A stretch of DNA of 64,000 nt from Sphingomonas sp. Ag1. Its GTDB lineage: Bacteria; Pseudomonadota; Alphaproteobacteria; Sphingomonadales; Sphingomonadaceae. A program made the position numbers and the translations under genes. Shown in pieces: positions 34,778 through 45,428 of the stretch. Location: positions 16,970 to 80,969 of the forward strand of contig NZ_LAZX01000081.1 in the NCBI RefSeq assembly GCF_000980895.1, read 5' to 3'. Numbering within the stretch: the first letter of the stretch is position 1; every line of letters begins with the position of its first letter. The notes under the pieces are model-generated. The model was not told where the DNA came from and searched no databases. It saw nothing but the letters and a program-made list of their open reading frames with translations.

Positions 34778-37700
34778 TCTGCGGCCTCCACGCTTGATCC
34801 GGTGCCCCAGTCGGCCGTGCCGCCGGTGACATTGGCGGCATCGTCGGCGCGCTTGTCGAACCAGTTCACCTGGCTCATCTTGCGCACGATCACGAATTCG
34901 TCGCGGTTCGCGCCGACGGTGCCGTAATAATTGAAGCCATAGGCAAGCTGGGCGTAGCCGCCGATCATGTGCGTCGGCTTCATGTTGATCCGCGTGATGG
35001 AGTTATGCACCCCGCCGCGCTGGCCGGTGATTTCGGACCCCACGGTGTTCACGAGCTTCTCCTGCGCGTGATACATGATCGCCGATCCGGGCATGATCCG
35101 CTGCGACACGATCGCCCGCGCGGTCACCGCGCCGTTGATGTTGAACACCTCGATCCAGTCATTGTCCTCGATGCCGGCGGCGGTCGCATCATCCTCGCTG
35201 ATCCACACCGTCGGCCCGCCGCGGCTGAGGCTCAGCAGCAGGAGGTTTTCCGAATAGGTCGAATGGATGCCCCATTTCTGGTGCGGGGTGAGGATGTTGA
35301 GCAGGATTTCCTTGTTGCCGTTGGGCAGCCGCCCGACGACGTCATGCACTGTCTTGGTGTCGATCGGCGGCCGCCAGGTGACCAGGCTTTCGCCGAACGC
35401 GCGCATCCACTGATGGTCCTGGTACAGTGATTGCCGCCCGGTCAGCGTTCGCCACGGGATGCGTTCGTGGACGTTGGTATAGCCGGCGTTGTAGCAGACC
35501 TTCTCGCTCTCCAGCCCCGACCAGATCGGCGAGGAGATGATCTTGCGCGGCTGCGCGGCGACGTCGCGGAAGCGGATCTTCTCCTCCTCCTTGCCCTCCG
35601 CCAGATGCCGGTGATCGCGCCCGGTGGTATGGCCCAGCGCCTCCCACGCCTTCAGCGCGACTTCGCCATTGGTCTCGGGCGCGAGCATCAGGATCGTCTC
35701 GCAGGCGTCGATATCGGTGTTGATCCGCGGCCGCCCCTCGGTCAGCCCGCCGGACACCCGCCCGTTGAGGTTGCCGAGCAGCTCCACCTCGTGCGCCGTG
35801 TCCCAGCTGATCCCCTTGCCGCCATTGCCCAGCTTTTCCAGCAGCGGGCCGAGCGCGGTGAAGCGCGCGAACGTCTCGGGATAATTGCGCTCGACGATCT
35901 GCACCGAGGGCATGGTCTTGCCGGGGATCGGATCGCATTCGCCCTTCAGCCAGTCCTTCGGCTCATAGGGCTGGCCCAGCTCGCCCGGGCTGTCATGCTG
36001 GATCGGTGCCAGCACCACGTCATGCTCGATGCCCAGCACCTCGGGGCAGACCTGCGAGAATTTCTCCGCAATCGAACGGAAGATGTTCCAGTCGCTGCGG
36101 CTTTCCCACGCCGGGTCCACCGCCGCGGTCAGCGGGTGGATGAACGGGTGCATGTCCGACGTGTTGAGATCGTGCTTTTCGTACCAGGTCGCCGTCGGCA
36201 GCACGATGTCGGAATACATGCTGGTGGTGGACATGCGGAAATCGATGTTGACCATCAGGTCGAGCTTCCCGACGGGCGCCTCGTCGCGCCACACCACGTC
36301 GCGCGGCCGGTCGATCTGCTCGATATCGCTGTCGGTCCCGACGATGCCGTGCAATGATCCGACGAGGTGCTTCAGGAAATATTCGTGGCCCTTGCCGCTC
36401 GCCCCCAGCACGTTCGACCGCCAGAAGAACATGTTGCGCGGCCAGTTCTGCGGATTGTCGGGGTCGAGGCTGGCGGGCTTGATGACGCCGGTCTTCCACC
36501 CTTCGGCGACGGCATTGCCGGGATCGGCCTTGCTGTCGTGGAGGTGGCGGCCAAGCTCGATCGGGTTCATCTGAAGCTGCGGCGAGGAGGGGAGCCAGCC
36601 CATCCGTTCCGCCTTGGCATTGTAATCCAGCATGCTGCCCGACCAGTCACCCTCGGGCGCCAGCGGCGAGAGGATTTCCGACATGCGAAGCGTTTCGTAG
36701 CGCCACTGGTCGGTATGCGCGTAGAAGAAGCTGGTGCCGTTCATCTGGCGCGGCGGGCGGGTCCAGTCGAGCGCAAAGGCCAGCGGCAGCCAGCCGGTCT
36801 GCGGGCGCAATTTCTCCTGCCCGACATAATGCGACCAGCCACCGCCCGACTGGCCGACGCAGCCGCACATCACGAGCAACGCGATGATCCCGCGATAGCT
36901 CATGTCCATATGGTACCAATGGTTGAGCCCCGCGCCGAGGATCACCATCGAGCGGCCCTTGGTGACTTCGGCATTGGCGGCGAATTCGCGCGCCACCTGA
37001 ATGATCGCCTGGCGCGGCACGCCCGTCACCTTTTCCGCCCAGGCCGGGGTGAAGGGCACGTCCTGGTCGAAGCTGGTGCCGACATTCTCCCCGCCGAAGC
37101 CGCGATCGACCCCGTAATTGGCGCACATCAAGTCGAACACGGTGGTCACCGTCGCGCTGACGCCGCCGGCCAGCGTGATCCGCCGCACCGGCAGGTTGCG
37201 CAGCAGCACCTCGTCATGATTGGTGGCGACGAAATCGTGCGGCGCGGTGGAGCCGAAATAGGGGAAGGCGACCGGCTCGACGCCGTCATTATGCGCCGCC
37301 AGCGTGGTGCGCAGCCGCACCTGGTTACCCTCGGCGTCCTTTTCCTCGAGGTTCCACTTGCCGACCTCGCCCCAACGGAACCCGATCGTGCCGCGCGGCG
37401 CGACCAGTTCGCCATTGGCGTCGTCGATCGCCACCGGCTTCCAGTCGATGTTGTTGAGCTCACCCAGCGCGCCGTCGAGATCGGCCGCGCGCAGCAGGCG
37501 ATCGGGCACCAGCCGCCCGTCGCGCTCGACCAGCCGGACGAGGAACGGGAAATCGGAATATTGCCGCGTGTAATCGGCGAAATATTCCACCTGCCGATCG
37601 ACGTAGAATTCCTTCAGCACGACATGGCCAAGCGCCAGCGCCAGCGCGGCATCGGTCCCCTGTTTGGGGTGGAGCCACATGTCGGAGAATTTTGCCGCCT

Positions 37701-38556
37701 CGTTATAATCGGGCGCGATGACGACGCTCTTGGCGCCGCGATAGCGAACCTCCGAATAGAAATGCGCGTCGGGCGCGCGGGTCATCGGGATGTTCGATCC
37801 CCATACCAGCAGGAAGCCGGCATTGTACCAGTCGGCGCTTTCGGGAACGTCGGTCTGCTCGCCCCAGGTCTGCGGCGACGACGGCGGCAGATCGCAATAC
37901 CAGTCGTAGAAACTGAGCAGCGTGCCCCCGATCAGCGACAGATAGCGGCTGCCCGCGGCATAGGAGATCATCGACATCGCCGGGATCGGGGAAAATCCCG
38001 CGACCCGGTCCGGGCCATATTCCTTGATCGTATAGGCGTTGGCCGCAGCGATGATCTCGGTCGCCTCGTCCCAGCCGATGCGGACGAAGCCGCCGCGCCC
38101 GCGCTTCGACACCCAGTCGCGCCGCTTGTCGCTGTCCTGCACGATCGATTGCCACGCCGCGACCGGCGGCAGCGACTTTCTCGCCTCGCGCCAGTGGCGG
38201 ATCAGCCGCGCGCGGACGAGCGGATATTTGATCCGCGTGCCGGAATAGAGATACCAGCTGTAGCTGGCACCCCGCGGGCAGCCGCGCGGTTCGTGATTGG
38301 GCAGGTCCGGGCGGGTGCGCGGATAATCGGTCTGCTGCGTTTCCCAGGTGACGATCCCGCCCTTGACGTAGATCTTCCACGAACACGATCCGGTGCAGTT
38401 CACGCCATGCGTCGACCGCACGATCTTGTCCGCCGCCCAGCGCTTGCGATACGCATCCTCCCACGCGCGCGTCTCATCGGTGGTGATGCCGAGACCGTCG
38501 GAAAACTTGCCCTGCTCGCGGCGGAAGAACGTCAGGCGATCGAGGAAATGGCTCAT
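34774..38556 (-). CDS. narG: respiratory nitrate reductase alpha subunit
   Basis: A 1260-residue molybdenum bis-MGD catalytic subunit that reduces nitrate to nitrite. The FS0 cluster ligands are in THGVNCTGSCSW (His, Cys, Cys) and EPRGCPRGAS. The Mo ligand Asp lies in YDWYCDLPPSSPQTWGEQTD, nearly identical to E. coli NarG. There is no twin-arginine leader, as expected for the cytoplasm-facing NarGHI type rather than Nap. The ATG at 38556 (MSHFLDRLTFFRR) overlaps the narK stop by four bases. Confidence 0.97.
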
Positions 38557-41306
38557 GAATAGGCTCCGCTGGTCAGGTCGCGCTTGCCAGCGCCGGAAGG
38601 GGGGGCGCCGAGGCGGGGGCGCGACCCGAACATGCCGCGCGGCCCGCTGTATGCGACCCAGGTCAGGGCCGCGCAGCTGAGGTAGAAGGCGAAGAACGCC
38701 CACAAGGCGCCGTCGGCAGACCCGGTGCTGCTGATCGACCAGCCATAGCCCTTGGGAATGTAGAAGGCGCCATAGGCCGCGATCGCCGAGATGAAGCCGA
38801 CGATCGCCGCCGATTCACGATCGGCGTGCAGCCGCCGCTCCTCGACGGGCATGTCGGCATGTTCCACGTCGAACACGCGGCGCATGATCGCGGGCACCAT
38901 CTGGAAGGTGGAGGCATTGCCGACGCCGCTGACGAAGAACAGCAGCAGCACCATGCCGAAGAAGCCGGCGAAGCTGCGCGCGTCGAGCGACCAGATCATG
39001 CCGATGATCGAGGCAGCCTGGACCAGGAAGACCCAGAAGCTGACCTTGGCGCCGCCGATCCGGTCCGACAGGCCGCCGCTGCCGGCCCGCGCCAGCGCGC
39101 CGACCAGCGGGCCGAGGAAGGCGTAGTGCAGCGCGTCGACCTCCGGGAACACCAGCTTGGAGAGCAGCGGGAAGCCCGCCGACATGCCGATGAACGTCCC
39201 GAACGTGCCGGTGTAGAGCCAGCACATGATCCAATTGTCGCGCCGGCCAAAGATCGTGGCCTGGTCGGCGAAGGAGGATTTGGCGCTGAGGATGTCGTTC
39301 ATCCCGAACCAGGCGAGCACCGCGCCCAGCATCACCGGCGGCACCCAGATGAAGCCCGCATTCTGCAGCCACAGCAAAGTCCCGTCGCTCGCCACCTGCG
39401 CCTGCCCGCCAAGCGCGCCGAACAGCCCCATGGTGATCGCCACCGGCACGACGAGCTGCATCACGCTGACGCCAAGGTTGCCGATGCCCGAATTGATCGC
39501 CAGCGCACGGCCTTTTTCCGCCGCCGGGTAGAAGAAACTGATGTTGGCGACCGAGGAGGCGAAATTGCCGCCGCCAAAGCCGCACAGCAGCGCCAGCACC
39601 AGGAAGATGAAGAACGGCGTTCCCGGGTTCTGCACGGCATAGCCGATGCCGAACGCGGGGATCAGCAGCGATGCGGTCGACAAGGTGGTCCACAGCCGCC
39701 CGCCGAAGATCGGAACCAGGAAGGCGTAGAAGATCCGCAACGTCGCGCCGGATATGCCGGGCACGGCGGCGAGCCAGAACAATTGGTCGGTGGTGAAGGT
39801 GTAACCGATGCTGGGCAGCCGCGCGACGACGACGCTCCACACCATCCACACCGCAAAGGAGAGGAGCAGGCAGTAGGTCGAAATCCACAGGTTACGTCTG
39901 GCGATTGACCGCCCGGTGTTTTCCCAGAAATCCGGATCCTCCGGCCGCCATTCGGCGATCGGCCCGGCGCGCATCGCCGCGCGGCGGGTTTCCGGTTCGC
40001 CCATGCCGCGGAACTCGGGCAGCTCGGGACTTTGCGGCACGTGCGCCGCCGCCGACGCCTCGCGCTCCATGTGCTGGATCGCGCCATGCATCCAGAGCAG
40101 CGAGACGAGCACGATCAGGAACAGCAGGGCAAAGCTGCTCGTCCAGATCCCGGTCAGGTCGAGCAACGCGCCAAAGGCGAGCGGCAGGACGAAGCCGCCG
40201 AGGCCGCCGATCATCCCGACCAGGCCACCGACCGCGCCGACGTGATTGGGGTAATAGACCGGGATGTGCTTGTAGACCGCCGCCTTGCCCAGGCTCATGA
40301 AGAAGCCGAGCACGAAGATGATGATCAGGAACGGCACCAGCCCCATCGAGGTGCTGAAGGTGATCGGGCCGTTCACCCCCTCGATGACGTAGCTGGTCGG
40401 CGGATAGGACAGCAGGAACGTGCACAGCACCGAGACGATGAAGGTGGCGTACATCACCTTGCGCGCGCCGTAGCGATCGGACAGCGAGCCGCCATAGATG
40501 CGGAACAGGCTGGCCGGCACCGAATAAAAGGCCGCGAGCATCCCGGCGGTGCGGATGTCGAGGCCATAGACCCCGATCAGGTAGCGCGGCAGCCACATCG
40601 CCAGCGCGACGAACCCGCCGAACACGAAGAAATAATAAAGCGAGAACCGCCACACCTGGACGTTGCGCAGCACCTTCAGCTGGCTGGCCATGCTTTCGGC
40701 CTTCTGGCCGCCGTGCTGGCGCGTTTTCTGGTCAGGATCCTCGGGCGTCACGAACAGGAAGATCACCCCCATCACGATGATCGCCGCGGCCCAGATCTGC
40801 GCCACCGCCTGCCAGCCCATCGCGACCATCACGAAGGGGGCGAGGAACTTGGTCACCGCCGCGCCGATATTGCCCGCGCCAAAGATGCCGAGCGCGGTGC
40901 CCTGCCGCTCGGCGGGATAGAATTTGGAGACATAGGCGACGCCGACCGAAAACGACCCGCCGGCGAGCCCCACGCCAAGCGCCGCGATCAGCAACTGGGG
41001 GTAGGTGTGCGCATAGGACATCAGGAACGTCGCGATGCCCGACAGCACCATGACCGCGGCGAACACCCGCCGCCCGCCGATCTGGTCCGACCATACGCCC
41101 AGGACCACGCGCACCAGCGATCCGGTCAGGATCGGCGTGCCGGTCAGCAGGCCGAATTGCGTGTCGGAAAGCCCCAGTTCCTCTTTGACGCCCAGCCCGA
41201 CGATGGAAAAGATGGTCCAGACCGCAAAGCAAACGGTGAAGGCGATCGTGCTTGTCCACAGCGCCCGGCCCGCGCCGTCCTTTGCGTGTCCAACATCCTC
41301 CACCAT
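38553..41306 (-). CDS. narK: NarK1-NarK2 fused nitrate/nitrite transporter
   Basis: A 917-residue membrane protein made of two complete major-facilitator domains. Residues about 15-435 form the first, with LGVWSDQIGGRRVFA, GIFGAGNIGAAVTK and the nitrate signature region GGLVGMIGGLGGFVLP. Residues about 470-895 form the second, with ALLCGFGGGNFASSVANISFF, LAINSGIGNLGVSVMQ and GLSDRIGGAKVSFW. Such fusions, known from Paracoccus, pair a proton-driven nitrate importer with a nitrate/nitrite exchanger. It is the first gene of the operon. The upstream 160 bases hold an inverted repeat CTGCGC/GCGCAG (41351-41374) but no convincing Fnr box. Confidence 0.94.
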   Translation of the reverse strand: MVEDVGHAKDGAGRALWTSTIAFTVCFAVWTIFSIVGLGVKEELGLSDTQFGLLTGTPILTGSLVRVVLGVWSDQIGGRRVFAAVMVLSGIATFLMSYAHTYPQLLIAALGVGLAGGSFSVGVAYVSKFYPAERQGTALGIFGAGNIGAAVTKFLAPFVMVAMGWQAVAQIWAAAIIVMGVIFLFVTPEDPDQKTRQHGGQKAESMASQLKVLRNVQVWRFSLYYFFVFGGFVALAMWLPRYLIGVYGLDIRTAGMLAAFYSVPASLFRIYGGSLSDRYGARKVMYATFIVSVLCTFLLSYPPTSYVIEGVNGPITFSTSMGLVPFLIIIFVLGFFMSLGKAAVYKHIPVYYPNHVGAVGGLVGMIGGLGGFVLPLAFGALLDLTGIWTSSFALLFLIVLVSLLWMHGAIQHMEREASAAAHVPQSPELPEFRGMGEPETRRAAMRAGPIAEWRPEDPDFWENTGRSIARRNLWISTYCLLLSFAVWMVWSVVVARLPSIGYTFTTDQLFWLAAVPGISGATLRIFYAFLVPIFGGRLWTTLSTASLLIPAFGIGYAVQNPGTPFFIFLVLALLCGFGGGNFASSVANISFFYPAAEKGRALAINSGIGNLGVSVMQLVVPVAITMGLFGALGGQAQVASDGTLLWLQNAGFIWVPPVMLGAVLAWFGMNDILSAKSSFADQATIFGRRDNWIMCWLYTGTFGTFIGMSAGFPLLSKLVFPEVDALHYAFLGPLVGALARAGSGGLSDRIGGAKVSFWVFLVQAASIIGMIWSLDARSFAGFFGMVLLLFFVSGVGNASTFQMVPAIMRRVFDVEHADMPVEERRLHADRESAAIVGFISAIAAYGAFYIPKGYGWSISSTGSADGALWAFFAFYLSCAALTWVAYSGPRGMFGSRPRLGAPPSGAGKRDLTSGAYS

Positions 41307-41468
41307 GGATTGGTCCCCGCCCGCCGAATGGTTCTCGACGACAAGGTAATCTGCGCTTTTCGCTGGGGGCGCAGTCAGTAAAGCTCCTTAATTGCGCACC
41401 AAACGGCGGGAAATCGCGCGCGCTGTCGATGGTGGCCGTCCGCCGCCGGGTCGGCTAGGGGGCGCGCC

Positions 41469-42056
41469 ATGCTCTATCCCCTTGCGCTCGCGCTCGCCGT
41501 CGCGGCCACCCCCGACGCCGCCAGCACCGCGCCCACCCCGCAGGCGACGACCCAGGCGGCGGCGACCGGGCGCGCGACGGTGGTCACCGCGCCCGAACGG
41601 CCCGCGACGACGCCCGATCGCCCGCGCATCTTCCTCGGCGGCAGCATCGACATGGGCAACGCGCCCGACTGGCAGAAACAGCTCATCGCCGCCCTCGCCG
41701 ACCGCGACGTGGTGATCCTCAACCCGCGCCGCCCCGACTGGAACCCTGCCTGGCGCCCGGAGGCGAGCGAGCCCGAATTCCGCCGCCAGGTGGAATGGGA
41801 GCTGGAGGCGCTGGAGAGCGCGGACATCATCGTCCTCTACCTCGCGCCCGGCTCGCAAAGCCCGGTCAGCCTGCTCGAACTCGGGCTGCACGCGCGGTCG
41901 GGCAAGGTCATCCTGCTGTGCCCGCCCGGTTTCTGGCGCAAGGGCAATGTCGATATCACGGCCGAGCGCTACGGCATCCAGCAGGTCGCCTCGCTGGAGG
42001 AACTGCACAAGGCGATCGACGCCCGGCTCGCCGCGCCGGCCCGCGCGCGGCGCTAG
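41469..42056 (+). CDS. nucleoside 2-deoxyribosyltransferase-like protein, possibly exported
   Basis: A 195-residue protein. From about residue 52 it matches the nucleoside 2-deoxyribosyltransferase-like fold: RPRIFLGGSIDMGNAPDWQ, VVILNPRRPDWNPAW, RRQVEWELEALESADIIVLYL, SPVSLLELGLHA and PPGFWRKGNVDIT. The SPxSLLELG segment carries the catalytic-type Glu. The first 20 residues are hydrophobic (MLYPLALALAVAATPDAAS), followed by a Thr/Ala-rich linker. Export of such an enzyme would be unusual, so the start might lie further in, but no better ATG is seen before the domain. Divergent from narK; no functional link is evident. Confidence 0.75.
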   Translation: MLYPLALALAVAATPDAASTAPTPQATTQAAATGRATVVTAPERPATTPDRPRIFLGGSIDMGNAPDWQKQLIAALADRDVVILNPRRPDWNPAWRPEASEPEFRRQVEWELEALESADIIVLYLAPGSQSPVSLLELGLHARSGKVILLCPPGFWRKGNVDITAERYGIQQVASLEELHKAIDARLAAPARARR

Positions 42057-42060
42057 TCGG

Positions 42061-42711
42061 TCAGGCCACCGGCGGCCGGTTCGCCACCGGCAGCTGCCAG
42101 CCGCGCCGGATCGCCATCATCCGCAACCCGAAGCACAGCGCGCCCCCGGCGATCGCGGTCGGCACGATCGGCAGGTCGAGCATGTTGCCCGCCACCACCA
42201 CGCCGGCGCCGGCCAGCGCCGCGACCGCATAAAGCTCCGACCGCAGCACGCCCGGCACCTCGGCCAGCAGCACGTCGCGCGCGATCCCGCCGCCGATCCC
42301 GGTCAGCACGCCCAGCAGCGCGGCCATCACCGGGCTCAACCCATAGGCCAGCGCCTTTTGCGCGCCCGCCACCGCGAACAGCGCCAGCCCCACCGCGTCG
42401 AGCATCCTGACCGGCGCGTGCAGCCGCTCGATCCACGGCGACCAGAAGAAACAGATGACGCCCGCCAGGCTCGATACGCCCAGGTACCGCCAGTCGACCA
42501 GCGAGGCGGGAGGCGTTGCGCCGATCAGCACGTCGCGCGTGATCCCGCCGGCGGTCGAGGCGGCGAACGCCAGCACCAGGATCCCGAAGATGTCGAGCCG
42601 CCGGCGCACCCCCGCGGTCGCGCCGCTCAGCGCGAAGGCGAACGTCCCGCCAAGGTCCAGCACGCGGACCAGCGTCACCAGCAGCTCGCCGGCGGCGGCG
42701 CCCTCAACCAT
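42061..42711 (-). CDS. TRIC-type cation channel / YadS-like membrane protein
   Basis: A 216-residue membrane protein with seven hydrophobic segments in two repeats. The first contains DLGGTFAFALSGATAGVRR and STAGGITRDVLIG, the second DAVGLALFAVAGAQKAL and GIGGGIARDVLLAEVP. The twin GGxxRDVL motifs define the bacterial TRIC (UPF0126) channels, which conduct monovalent cations. The start overlaps the end of the upstream permease gene by eight bases. Confidence 0.9.
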   Translation of the reverse strand: MVEGAAAGELLVTLVRVLDLGGTFAFALSGATAGVRRRLDIFGILVLAFAASTAGGITRDVLIGATPPASLVDWRYLGVSSLAGVICFFWSPWIERLHAPVRMLDAVGLALFAVAGAQKALAYGLSPVMAALLGVLTGIGGGIARDVLLAEVPGVLRSELYAVAALAGAGVVVAGNMLDLPIVPTAIAGGALCFGLRMMAIRRGWQLPVANRPPVA

Positions 42712-44128
42712 CGCGCACCTCGCCCGCGTGATCCGTGTCAGGCCGCGCCCGGCCGGCATAGGCCCAGTAGAGCGCGACGCCCAGCGCGTTCCAGACCAGG
42801 AACCACCAATGGGTCGTGCTCGGCAGGCTGACGAACAGATAGACGCAGCCAGCGATCGCCACCGGCCCGACCAGCCACGCGGCAGGCGCGCGATAGCCAC
42901 GCGGTGCGTCCGGCGCGCGGCGGCGCAGGACGAGCATGCTGACCGCCACCGCGGCAAAGGCGACCAGCGTCCCGGCATTGGCCAGCGCGACGATCTCGTT
43001 CAGCGGAAAGAACGCCGCGATGGTGCCGACGATCAGCACCGTGAACAGGGTGGTGCGCACCGGGGCCCCGCTCGACGACACGCGCGCCAGCCCGCGCGGC
43101 AGCAGCCCGTCGCGCGCCATCACGAAGAAGATCCGACTCTGCCCGTAGAAGAACGCAAGGATCACCGTCGGCAATGCCACTACCGCCGACAGCGCCAGGA
43201 ACCGCGCCGCCTCCGGCTCGCCCAGCCGGCGCAGCACCAGCGCCAGCGGCTCGGGACTGTCGGCGAAGTCGCGAAAGCCGACCGCGCCCAGCGCCGCTCC
43301 CGCCACCAGGGTATAGATCGCCGCGCACGCCAGCATCGACCCGATGATGCCGATCGCCAGGTCGCGGCGCGGGTTGCGCGTTTCCTCCGCCGCGGTGGCG
43401 ATCGCGTCAAAGCCGTAGAAGGCGGAAAAGATGATCGCCGCCGCTGCCATGATGCCACGCTCGACGCCGTCCGCGCCGGTCGACTTGGCAAAGCCGAACG
43501 GGTTGAACGGGGAAAGGTTGGCGCTGTCGAAATGCGGCGCGGCCATCCAGACGAAGGCGACCAGCGCGGATACCTTGACCAGCACCAGCACCGCATTGAC
43601 GCTGGCGCTGCTGCGCATGCCATAGATCAGCATCGCCGCGACCCCGCCGATGATCGCCACCGCCGGCAGGTTGACGATGCCGCCCGCGTGCGGCCCATTC
43701 ATCAACGCCCAGGGCACGCCCAGCCAGTCGTGCAGCAGCGGCGCGGCATAGCCGGACCAGCCGACCGACACCGCGCTCACCACCAGGCTGTATTCGAGGA
43801 TCAGGCTCCACCCGATCATCCATGCGGCCAGCTGCCCCACCGCGACATAGCTGTAGGTATAGGCCCCGCCCGATGCGGGGACGAGCGTCGCCATCTCGGC
43901 ATAGGCGAGCGCAGCGCAGGCGCATACGAAGCCCGCGATGACGAAGGCGACCAGCACCGCCGGTCCCGCCTTGGCCGCGCCAACCCCGATCAGCGTCAGG
44001 ATGCCGGTGCCGACGATCGCCCCGACTCCCATTGCGATCAGGTGCGGCCAGCCCAGCGTGCGGGCCAGCGCGCCGCTGCCCTCACCGAACGCGCGGTCGA
44101 ACGGCTTGCGAAGCTTCCAATTCCTCAA
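42704..44128 (-). CDS. APC-family amino acid permease
   Basis: A 474-residue transporter with about 12 membrane segments. The first helix carries the substrate-binding break IAMGVGAIVGTGILTLIGVG, and helices 2-3 read AGPAVLVAFVIAGFVCACAALAYAEM and VPASGGAYTYSYVAVG, the classic cationic amino acid transporter pattern. FSAFYGFDAIATAAEETRNP marks helix 6 and the conserved loop. A Lrp-type regulator is encoded divergently 175 bases away and probably controls it. The substrate is likely an amino acid; which one is unknown. Confidence 0.9.
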   Translation of the reverse strand: MRNWKLRKPFDRAFGEGSGALARTLGWPHLIAMGVGAIVGTGILTLIGVGAAKAGPAVLVAFVIAGFVCACAALAYAEMATLVPASGGAYTYSYVAVGQLAAWMIGWSLILEYSLVVSAVSVGWSGYAAPLLHDWLGVPWALMNGPHAGGIVNLPAVAIIGGVAAMLIYGMRSSASVNAVLVLVKVSALVAFVWMAAPHFDSANLSPFNPFGFAKSTGADGVERGIMAAAAIIFSAFYGFDAIATAAEETRNPRRDLAIGIIGSMLACAAIYTLVAGAALGAVGFRDFADSPEPLALVLRRLGEPEAARFLALSAVVALPTVILAFFYGQSRIFFVMARDGLLPRGLARVSSSGAPVRTTLFTVLIVGTIAAFFPLNEIVALANAGTLVAFAAVAVSMLVLRRRAPDAPRGYRAPAAWLVGPVAIAGCVYLFVSLPSTTHWWFLVWNALGVALYWAYAGRARPDTDHAGEVRDG

Positions 44129-44303
44129 CCGCCCGATCCTTCTTCACCAGCGCATGGCCCAACCGCTCCGCCCATTCCCGCGGCCGGGCGGGGCCGGGCA
44201 GGGGGGCGGACTGGTTGCTGTCGGCGCGGATTAGCATCGCCGCCGCCGCAGGTGGCGCGAAACACCTTGACCGCCGCCGCAGATTCTGCGGTTTGATCGC
44301 GCC

Positions 44304-44780
44304 ATGACGACGGATCGTACGCTCGACCGGATCGACCGGCGAATCCTGCGCGCGCTTCAGGCCGAGGGGCGGCTGCGCAACGCCGCGCTGGCGCAGCGCG
44401 TCGGCCTGTCGGAAAGCGCGTGCCTGGCGCGCGTCCGCAACCTGGAAAACGCCGGCGTCATCCAGGGCTATCACGCCCGCCTCGATCCGTTCCGCGTCGA
44501 CATCGGCCTCGTCCTTCTGGTCGAGGTCACGCTGGAGGGCCGCCACCGCGAGGAGCGGCAGCATTTCGAACGCCTCGTCAACGATTTGCCGCAGATCGTC
44601 GAGGCATCGCACGTCAGCGGTGAGACGGATTACATGCTGAAGGTCGTGGTGCGCGGCATGGCCGACTGGAATGCACTGAAGGAACGGATGACGCGCGAGG
44701 TCGGGCTCGCCCGCGTCGTGACGCATGTCGTGATGGACAAGCCCAAGGTGTTCCAGGGTTATCCGATCGCCCCGGAATGA
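44304..44780 (+). CDS. Lrp/AsnC family regulator
   Basis: A 158-residue regulator. The N-terminal winged helix reads LDRIDRRILRALQAEGRLRNAALAQRVGLSESACLARVRNLENAG (residues about 5-50), followed by the RAM/AsnC ligand domain with GLVLLVEVTLEG and ASHVSGETDYMLKVVVRGM. Divergent from the amino acid permease, so it probably senses an amino acid and controls that transporter. Confidence 0.93.
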   Translation: MTTDRTLDRIDRRILRALQAEGRLRNAALAQRVGLSESACLARVRNLENAGVIQGYHARLDPFRVDIGLVLLVEVTLEGRHREERQHFERLVNDLPQIVEASHVSGETDYMLKVVVRGMADWNALKERMTREVGLARVVTHVVMDKPKVFQGYPIAPE

Positions 44781-44801
44781 CGCCGCCGGGCGGTGCCGGC
44801 G

Positions 44802-45428
44802 TTATTCCTTCGCCTTGGCCGCCGGTGATGTCGTCTCCGGTGCCGCCGTGTCCGCGCCCTCCGGCGCCGCTGCCTCCGGCACGATGATCTCGATATCGAC
44901 GCGCCGGTTCTGCCGCCGCCCCTCGGGATCGTCGCTGCCGTCGAGCCTGACGTTGGGCGCCGCCGGCCGACCGTCGCCCAGCGCGATGACGGTGATCCGC
45001 TCCTCGGCGATCCCCTTGTCGGTCAGGTAATCGCGCACCGCCTCCGCGCGCAGCCGCGACACGCGCAGGTTCGCCGCCCGGCTGCCGTCATTGTCGCTGC
45101 TCCCGCGCAGCACCCAGCGTGCCTCGCCCGGCAGCGACGGGTTGGCGAGCAGCGCGTCCAGCGCCTCGCGCGCCGCATCGTCAATCGCCGCGCCGCGCTC
45201 GAACAGGATCGTCGCTTCGGTCGGCACCGGCGGCGTCGGCTCGGGCTCGGCGACCGCCTGGCTCTCGGCGATCACCTTGGGCTGCATGATCGACTGCGCG
45301 GCGCGCTGCTCATTGCCCGTCGCCGCCTCGGCCGGGCTCGGCGTGGGCGAGGGGGCAGGGGCCGGCGCGCGATTGTCGCAGGCGGCGAGCGATACCGCCC
45401 CCAGCAGCAGAAAGGCGGTCTTGTTCAT
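44802..45428 (-). CDS. OmpA-family peptidoglycan-binding lipoprotein
   Basis: A 208-residue protein with a lipobox (LLLGAVSLAACDN). A Pro/Ala/Glu linker precedes the OmpA C-terminal domain from about residue 90: EATILFERGAAIDDAAREAL, then RWVLRGSSDNDGSRAANLRVSRLRAEAV and GRRQNRRVDIEI. The conserved RRVEI-type end is present. It probably tethers the outer membrane to peptidoglycan. Its ATG overlaps the end of the antiporter gene by four bases, an unusual pairing. Confidence 0.88.
   Translation of the reverse strand: MNKTAFLLLGAVSLAACDNRAPAPAPSPTPSPAEAATGNEQRAAQSIMQPKVIAESQAVAEPEPTPPVPTEATILFERGAAIDDAAREALDALLANPSLPGEARWVLRGSSDNDGSRAANLRVSRLRAEAVRDYLTDKGIAEERITVIALGDGRPAAPNVRLDGSDDPEGRRQNRRVDIEIIVPEAAAPEGADTAAPETTSPAAKAKE

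Noticed and set aside
36367..38562. 731-codon plus-strand frame opposite narG
   Set aside because: Antisense shadow rich in Arg and Ala; narG on the other strand is unambiguous.
41350..41405. Possible Fnr/Dnr box upstream of narK (TTGGTGCGCAATTAA on the minus strand)
   Set aside because: Only the left half resembles TTGAT; the right half matches ATCAA poorly. Not enough to call a site.
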